Shown: positions 59,009 to 64,000 of the stretch, piece by piece
Position numbering within the stretch: position 1 is the stretch's first letter
How the letters are laid out: each line of letters opens with the position of its first letter
Source: Lachnospiraceae bacterium
GTDB taxonomy: Bacteria > Bacillota > Clostridia > Lachnospirales > Lachnospiraceae
Reading direction: 5' to 3'
DNA length: 64,000 bases
NCBI GenBank assembly: GCA_015057505.1
Contig: SVEG01000006.1
Location: 1 to 64,000 of the forward strand
Notes under the pieces: model-generated
Database searches by the model: none
What the model was told of the DNA's origin: nothing
Seen by the model: the letters and a program-made list of their open reading frames with translations, nothing else
Program-made: the position numbers and the translations under genes

Positions 59009-60731
59009 AAAGCTTAATTATTTTTCGACGATAAAATTTCTATCCAAGTATATACTTGCATACAAGAAAAATTATATTATGTTCGCAATCGGCTGGCTGT
59101 TTGATATTTTGCTAAAGCTTTTTACTCCCATTATGTTTGCGGTCATGATTGATGAAATTGTGTACTATCAGAACGTATCCGTGTATCTGAGAATCAGTGT
59201 GGCATTGGTTACGATGATTTTGTTTGCGTGCATTGTACATTTTTTTACACAGCAGCAATATGCGTATTTGCAGATTATGTATTCCTTCGAGATAAAGAAT
59301 GACCTTTTTAATGCGATACAACAGGCAAAAGCAGAAGCTTTAACTGATATGCAGACAGGAGATATTCTAAATACGTTACAGTCCCATACGTTTGAGTGTA
59401 TGGTGTTTGTTATCCGTAATATCATTCATACGGTGAATAATTTACTTGCGCTTACATTTTATATAATTTATGTTTTTGTAATCGGCTGGAAATTTGGTGT
59501 TTTAATGCTGGTAGGTGTTCCTATATCTGTATATGCGACTATTAAGTTTGGTAAAATTACGCGTAAGTGTAGTGATGAATATAATACCGTGTACGGCAAG
59601 TACAGCGGTTGGCTGATGGAACATTTATCTGCGCTTAGAGATCTCCGATTACTCGGTGCACAGAAGGTAGAAGAAGAAAAATTTGTAGGATTTCAGAGAA
59701 AACTTTTTAAAAAAGAAAACCAAAACAGTGTTATAACATTGTCTTCTCAAAGCGTGGTGCAAACAATTAATTTTTTGGTACAAATGGCAGTGTATGCTTT
59801 ATGTGCATTTTATGCCTGCAGAGGTGAGATAACTATTGGTGTATTAACAATTATTTTGAACTATTTTGTTAATATAAAAGACAAAGTAATGTTTTTCAGT
59901 ACTTGTTTTGTAGAAGCGCAGAGGAGAATTTCGAGGATACAAAGGGTATATGATTTGTTTAACCTTCCGAGTGAAAAAGAGTGGAAAGGAAAAGACAAGT
60001 TGTGTGTTACCTCTGGAAAGGTAGAATTTAAACAAATTACATTCGGATATGCGGACAAGCAGAGTTTATTTAATCAGTTTTCATTGGATATAGAAGGTGG
60101 TCGAAAAATTGCGCTTGTAGGAAAAAGCGGTTCCGGTAAAACGACTCTGGCGTATATGCTGACAGGTTTTTATCAGCCTACGGAAGGTGAAATTCTTATT
60201 GATGGGAAGGATATTTCGGAGTGTTCGCTTAAATCAATTAGAGAGAATGTTGGCATTGTACAGCAGGACGTACTTGTTTTTGATGGAACAATCAGAAGTA
60301 ATCTGTTGTTTGGTAAAAGAGATGCTACGGAAGAAGAAATCCTTGAAGCATGTGAGAGAGCCGGTTTGGGAGAATTTATAAGAAGCTTAAAAGATGGTAT
60401 AGATACAGTTGTAGGTTCAAAAGGAGTGGGCTTATCAGGCGGTCAGAGACAGCGAATAGCAATTGCAAGGATATATTTGAAAAATCCGCAAATTATATTG
60501 TTTGATGAAGCGACATCCGCATTGGATAGCGAAACGGAGGCGTTTATACATGATTCGTGGGAAAAAGCACTGGTGGGCAGAACTGCTATTGTAATTTCAC
60601 ACAGACTCAGCTCGGTTATGATGTGTGAAAAGGTGGCATTGATAGAGGATGGTGTACTCAAGGAATACGGTGAAACAAAGAAATTATTAGAAAGCAGTGA
60701 AGAATTAAGAACATTATTTGCGATATCATAG
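59001..60731 (+). CDS. ABC transporter half-unit (exporter type), first
   Basis: This 576-residue protein has six membrane segments (about 20-310) and an ATPase domain with Walker A VGKSGSGKTTLAYML, Q-loop GIVQQDVLVFDGTIRSN, signature LSGGQRQRIAIAR, Walker B IILFDEATSALD and the H-loop ISHRLSS. It probably works as a heterodimer with the next gene product and exports a lipid, drug or peptide. There is no C39 peptidase domain. Confidence 0.92.
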   Translation: MNKKLNYFSTIKFLSKYILAYKKNYIMFAIGWLFDILLKLFTPIMFAVMIDEIVYYQNVSVYLRISVALVTMILFACIVHFFTQQQYAYLQIMYSFEIKNDLFNAIQQAKAEALTDMQTGDILNTLQSHTFECMVFVIRNIIHTVNNLLALTFYIIYVFVIGWKFGVLMLVGVPISVYATIKFGKITRKCSDEYNTVYGKYSGWLMEHLSALRDLRLLGAQKVEEEKFVGFQRKLFKKENQNSVITLSSQSVVQTINFLVQMAVYALCAFYACRGEITIGVLTIILNYFVNIKDKVMFFSTCFVEAQRRISRIQRVYDLFNLPSEKEWKGKDKLCVTSGKVEFKQITFGYADKQSLFNQFSLDIEGGRKIALVGKSGSGKTTLAYMLTGFYQPTEGEILIDGKDISECSLKSIRENVGIVQQDVLVFDGTIRSNLLFGKRDATEEEILEACERAGLGEFIRSLKDGIDTVVGSKGVGLSGGQRQRIAIARIYLKNPQIILFDEATSALDSETEAFIHDSWEKALVGRTAIVISHRLSSVMMCEKVALIEDGVLKEYGETKKLLESSEELRTLFAIS

Positions 60732-60741
60732 GAGGGGAAAA

Positions 60742-62394
60742 GTGCAGTCATTAATAAAATATAAATCTTATGTATTAAGTAAAATAATGCCCTTGGCAAA
60801 AGGGGTAAAGCATCTGTTTGCAATAAATCTTTTTCTTTCCGTTGTAATAATTATTGCAGATTTTATTGTGCCGCTGTTTTATAAAGAGTTTATAGAACAG
60901 ACGATTATTTTGGGAAGAATAGAGACCCTCGTACCTATTTTGTCGGGTTATGTCTTAATTCATTTTGGGGTTATCGGAATACAGTACATAAAGAATCATT
61001 TTAATAACAGAATTAGAAACACTGTTACATTCCGGGCAAAATTGAAAATGTGGCAAAACCTGTTTAAGTGGTCGTTTTTGGAATATGAGAAGATAAATAT
61101 CGGAGATACCAAAATGCACATCGAAGATGATGTGCAGGTATTATTGAATTTTTCTTCATACTATACAATCGAGTATTTGATTAAGTTTGCCACTATGGTG
61201 ATAAGCGTGGGTATTCTGTTTGTCATGGAATGGCGATTGGCGTTGTTTTCGATAATCTGTATTCCGCTTACATCGGGGATAGATGCTATTCTGAGTAAAC
61301 GTGAAAAAGCATTGAATAATGAGCAGCGCGAGAATGATAAGGAGATGAATACCTGGCTGCATAACAGCCTGCAAAGCTGGAGAGAGGTCAAAGCATTAAA
61401 TTTGCAAAACCACCAAAGGGTTGTTTTTATCAGTCATATAAAAAAATATGCATTATATTATGCCAAGTGGATTAATTACTGGACGCTTCGAGCATTGATT
61501 ATTCCCCAAATAAGAAACGAGTTCATGATGAAATTCGGTTTGTACTTTTTGGGTGGTATGTTGGTTATGAAGGGCAAGATGACCATTGGTAGCCTGCTTG
61601 TTTTTGCTACATATTTTGAGATGCTTTCAAAGGCAATATTAAATGTATCTGCCATTGATGCGGACTTACGAGGCAAAAGACCGTATGTAGACCGTTTGTT
61701 GCAAAAACTGGATGAGGAGTATCCGGAAGAAGCGCAAGAGGAACTAAAGAGTATAAGTTCCATAGAAGTGCAGAATCTTTCATATCATTATCCGAAGCAG
61801 GAAGATGTTATAAGAAATATGAATTTGGTGATTCGTCAGGGTGAAAGGGTTGCTATTGTCGGAAAAAGCGGATGTGGCAAAACTACACTTTTAAAATTAC
61901 TTGTCGGGATGCTTGAACCGAGTGAAGGTAAGATTTTATTTTCCGGTGTAGATTTAAAAGATATAAAATTATCTGCCTTGCATAGGCAAATAGGCTTTAT
62001 TATGCAGGATAATCATCTGTATAATATGTCAATTAGGGATAATTTGTTGCTGGTTAATCCAGAGGCAACAGACAGGGAACTGGAAGAAGCGTGCAGGAAA
62101 GCCTGTATCTTAGATTATATAATGCAACTTCCGGAGGGATTCAATACTGTCATAGGAGAGAGTGGTTGTAAACTGTCCGGTGGTCAAAAGCAGAGGATTG
62201 TGTTGGCAAGAGCATTTCTAAGAGATGTAGATGTTTATATTTTTGATGAAGCAACCAGTGCGTTAGATCAATATAATGAGAAAATAATTAATGATGTAAT
62301 CGACAACATAAGTAAGGATAAGATAGTGATTATTGTAGCACATAGGGAAGCGTCTATTCAGATGTGTGACAGGGTAATCAAGCTGGATAAGTAG
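60742..62394 (+). CDS. ABC transporter half-unit (exporter type), second
   Basis: This 550-residue protein has six membrane segments and an ATPase domain with Walker A VGKSGCGKTTLLKLL, Q-loop GFIMQDNHLYNMSIRDN, signature LSGGQKQRIVLAR, Walker B VYIFDEATSALD and a H-loop reading VAHREAS. The GTG at 60742 is chosen because AGGAGGGG ends 4 to 5 bases before it; upstream codons overlap the previous gene. It is the partner of the unit encoded just before. Confidence 0.9.
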   Translation: MQSLIKYKSYVLSKIMPLAKGVKHLFAINLFLSVVIIIADFIVPLFYKEFIEQTIILGRIETLVPILSGYVLIHFGVIGIQYIKNHFNNRIRNTVTFRAKLKMWQNLFKWSFLEYEKINIGDTKMHIEDDVQVLLNFSSYYTIEYLIKFATMVISVGILFVMEWRLALFSIICIPLTSGIDAILSKREKALNNEQRENDKEMNTWLHNSLQSWREVKALNLQNHQRVVFISHIKKYALYYAKWINYWTLRALIIPQIRNEFMMKFGLYFLGGMLVMKGKMTIGSLLVFATYFEMLSKAILNVSAIDADLRGKRPYVDRLLQKLDEEYPEEAQEELKSISSIEVQNLSYHYPKQEDVIRNMNLVIRQGERVAIVGKSGCGKTTLLKLLVGMLEPSEGKILFSGVDLKDIKLSALHRQIGFIMQDNHLYNMSIRDNLLLVNPEATDRELEEACRKACILDYIMQLPEGFNTVIGESGCKLSGGQKQRIVLARAFLRDVDVYIFDEATSALDQYNEKIINDVIDNISKDKIVIIVAHREASIQMCDRVIKLDK

Positions 62395-62406
62395 GAGGTA
62401 TGTTTT

Positions 62407-62961
62407 ATGGATAACAAAGGAACAAAAAGGCTTGAAACAGACAGATTGATACTTAGACAATTTAAAATTGAAGACGCAGAGGATATGTATAACAATTGGA
62501 CTACAGATGCGGAGGTTACAAGATTTTTGACATGGTCACCGCATCCTGACATTAATTTTACAAAAGGTTTGCTTGAGGGTTGGATTGGAAAATATTCTGA
62601 ACCTACATGGTATAACTGGGCGATAGAGTTAAAAGAAACAGGAGAGGTTGTCGGTAATATTTCTGTTGTGAAACTCAATGAGAGAATTGAAGCGGCTGAT
62701 ATTGGTTATTGTATGGGAAAAGCCTGGTGGGGCAGAGGAATTATGCCGGAGGCTTTGAGAGCGGTTATAGCATATCTTTTTGAAGAAGTCGGACTTAACC
62801 GTGTAGCCGCATGTCACGATGTTAACAACCCTAAGTCAGGCAGAGTTATGCAGAAAGCAGGGATGACGAGAGAGGGCGTATTGCGGGCTGCCGGACGGAA
62901 TAATCAGGGCATATGTGATGAGGTGTGGTATTCAATAATTAAGAGTGAATTTGTGAGGTGA
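62407..62961 (+). CDS. GNAT acetyltransferase (RimJ/RimL type)
   Basis: This 184-residue protein has KRLETDRLILRQFKIEDAED, ADIGYCMGKAWWGRGIMPEA and RVAACHDVNNPKSGRVMQKA, the pattern of RimJ-like N-acetyltransferases. The target is unknown. AGGAGG precedes the ATG. It lies 12 bp after the ABC gene. Confidence 0.9.
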   Translation: MDNKGTKRLETDRLILRQFKIEDAEDMYNNWTTDAEVTRFLTWSPHPDINFTKGLLEGWIGKYSEPTWYNWAIELKETGEVVGNISVVKLNERIEAADIGYCMGKAWWGRGIMPEALRAVIAYLFEEVGLNRVAACHDVNNPKSGRVMQKAGMTREGVLRAAGRNNQGICDEVWYSIIKSEFVR

Positions 62962-62966
62962 ATGTT

Positions 62967-63434
62967 ATGGTAAGGCTTGCAAGACAGGAAGATCTTGAAC
63001 GAGTGAATGAACTTCGCAAGGAAGTAAATGAGCTTCATGTAAATGGAAGACCGGATATTTTTAAGGGTGGCTTCGGAGAAGAAATTATAAACTATATTTA
63101 CGATGTTTGGAATGCAGAGAATAAAGATATACTTGTTGCCGAAAGAGATGGTATTATCTGCGGTTTTGCTTGTGTTCAGTACATTGACAGACCAGAAAAT
63201 CCGTATATGAAAGAGAGAAAGTTTTATGATATAGATGAGTTTGGTGTGGATGAAAAATTCCGCAGGCAGGGAGTTGCTACGGAACTTATTGAATTTGCCA
63301 AAGAAGATGCTAAAAGCAGAGGGTTTGAAAAAATAGAACTTAATATGTGGGAGTTTAATGAAGAGGCGTTGGCATTCTATGAGGCGGTAGGTTTTAAAAC
63401 TTATAGGAGATATATGGAGTTGACAGGTTTATAA
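62967..63434 (+). CDS. GNAT acetyltransferase
   Basis: This 155-residue protein has VRLARQEDLERVNELRKEV and the acetyl-CoA loop FGVDEKFRRQGVATELIEFA with the end NEEALAFYEAVGFK. The ATG at 62967 has GTGAGGTG 6 bases upstream; the in-frame GTG at 62958 is part of that site. It follows the first acetyltransferase by 5 bp. Confidence 0.88.
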   Translation: MVRLARQEDLERVNELRKEVNELHVNGRPDIFKGGFGEEIINYIYDVWNAENKDILVAERDGIICGFACVQYIDRPENPYMKERKFYDIDEFGVDEKFRRQGVATELIEFAKEDAKSRGFEKIELNMWEFNEEALAFYEAVGFKTYRRYMELTGL

Positions 63435-63461
63435 TACAGTTAAATCATCCTCTTTTCAGGA

Positions 63462-63490
63462 TTGTGTTCTTTGTAGTGAAATGGTACAAT
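63462..63490 (+). promoter_or_regulatory. Promoter for nucleoside phosphorylase gene
   Basis: TTGTGT and TACAAT are 17 bp apart, 28 bp before the start codon. Confidence 0.5.
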
Positions 63491-63518
63491 TTAGCTAATA
63501 TTTAGTTGGGGGTGTAGC

Positions 63519-64000
63519 ATGAGCATAATAGATACTTTTGATTATCAGGGAGAAGAAATCATTAGAGCAAAAAATACTATTAGTATGATAGAGAATTTTC
63601 CATCAACTATACTGGTTGTTTTTTCGGCAGGGATGTGTAAATTATTTTTGAGTAAATACAATGCATCTAAGATAGGAGCATTAAATGCAGGAGGGCAGGA
63701 GATTCCAATATACCAGATTGAATATAAGGGTATTAAAATGGGATTTTTTAATACTATAATTGGTGGTGCCGGGGCCGCGGCACTTTTGGAGGAATTGATT
63801 GCGCTGGGTGCAGAAAAAATATTATATTTTGGTTCTTGTGGTGCCTTGGATCGAAAAATAGCAGAAGGACATTTGTTGGTTCCAACATCGGCATACAGAG
63901 ATGAAGGAGTAAGTTATCATTACGCAGAGGTATCTGATTATTTGGAAATTGAGACTGCACCAAAATTGATGTCAATTTTGGATGACATGCATATAGCATA
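63519..64000 (+). CDS. Nucleoside phosphorylase family protein (3' truncated)
   Basis: The first ~160 residues of a PNP/UDP phosphorylase-type enzyme are visible. MGFFNTIIGGAGAAALLEEL and KILYFGSCGALDRKIAEGHL match the phosphate- and nucleoside-binding core (usual GSCGAL motif), followed by VPTSAYRDEGVSYHY. It splits a nucleoside with phosphate into base and ribose-1-phosphate. TTGGGGGTG precedes the ATG. The gene runs off the window. Confidence 0.85.
   Translation, partial: MSIIDTFDYQGEEIIRAKNTISMIENFPSTILVVFSAGMCKLFLSKYNASKIGALNAGGQEIPIYQIEYKGIKMGFFNTIIGGAGAAALLEELIALGAEKILYFGSCGALDRKIAEGHLLVPTSAYRDEGVSYHYAEVSDYLEIETAPKLMSILDDMHIA

Overview
The window looks like the chromosome of a motile, polysaccharide-degrading member of the Lachnospiraceae (Clostridia; Butyrivibrio, Roseburia or Eubacterium type). 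The reasons are moderate-to-low GC, GGAGG ribosome sites with many TTG/GTG starts, a flagellin gene, a Gram-positive style Tad/Flp pilus locus, membrane- and lipid-anchored arabinan and beta-glucoside hydrolases, and gene families common in that group (DUF5702-, DUF6382- and DUF6240-like proteins). No rRNA, tRNA, CRISPR array, insertion sequence or prophage was seen. The assignment is by gene content only; the species is not determined.

Layout. 0-1.4 kb: the end of a family 2 glycosyltransferase, a small membrane protein and a palindromic intergenic element with perfect 30-bp ends. 1.4-16.1 kb: a plant-polysaccharide locus with a GGDEF-EAL protein carrying a lectin-like tail, a lipoprotein GH43 endo-arabinanase, a lipoprotein GH51 arabinofuranosidase, a GH2 enzyme, a membrane-anchored and domain-permuted GH3 beta-glucosidase, a GPH-type sugar symporter and a cytoplasmic GH43. 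Outer enzymes cut the polymer, the symporter imports short products and the cytoplasmic enzymes finish them. 16.1-26.4 kb: housekeeping genes (YkgJ-type Cys cluster protein, HAD phosphatase, GH25 lysozyme, basic amino acid decarboxylase, guanylate kinase-like protein, glucose-1-phosphate cytidylyltransferase, aconitase-family hydratase, glycogen branching enzyme with a histone-like tail).

26.4-31.9 kb: an AT-richer accessory island with defence genes. It holds an AbiEi/AbiEii toxin-antitoxin pair and then an Abi_2 (AbiD/AbiF family) HEPN protein. A consensus promoter directly before the Abi_2 gene drives what looks like a complete transcript of about 46 nt ending in a strong intrinsic terminator. 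This is the most interesting signal of the window: it fits a small-RNA/HEPN pair, or a leader attenuator. An XRE-TPR regulator with a paired operator and an acetyltransferase follow.

32.2-37.2 kb: flagellar genes (a large FliK-like protein translationally coupled to flagellin, then FliS). 37.4-47.4 kb: a tightly packed Tad pilus operon with two prepilin peptidases, TadZ, TadA/CpaF, TadB, TadC, a 57-residue Flp pilin, a DUF5702 protein, two TadE-like pseudopilins (one with duplicated Cys/His motifs) and an FHA protein. 47.4-57.9 kb: rhomboid protease, flavodoxin-SCP2 fusion, HIT protein, MurG, small membrane proteins, a GGDEF/HD-GYP protein with TraX, DUF951, TruA and a cation efflux protein. 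58-63.4 kb: a small ORF, an XRE regulator, a membrane-anchored protein, two ABC half-transporters and two acetyltransferases, probably an exporter operon. The window ends inside a nucleoside phosphorylase gene.

Several convergent gene pairs share perfect hairpins that act as two-way terminators while also coding the C-termini of the proteins.
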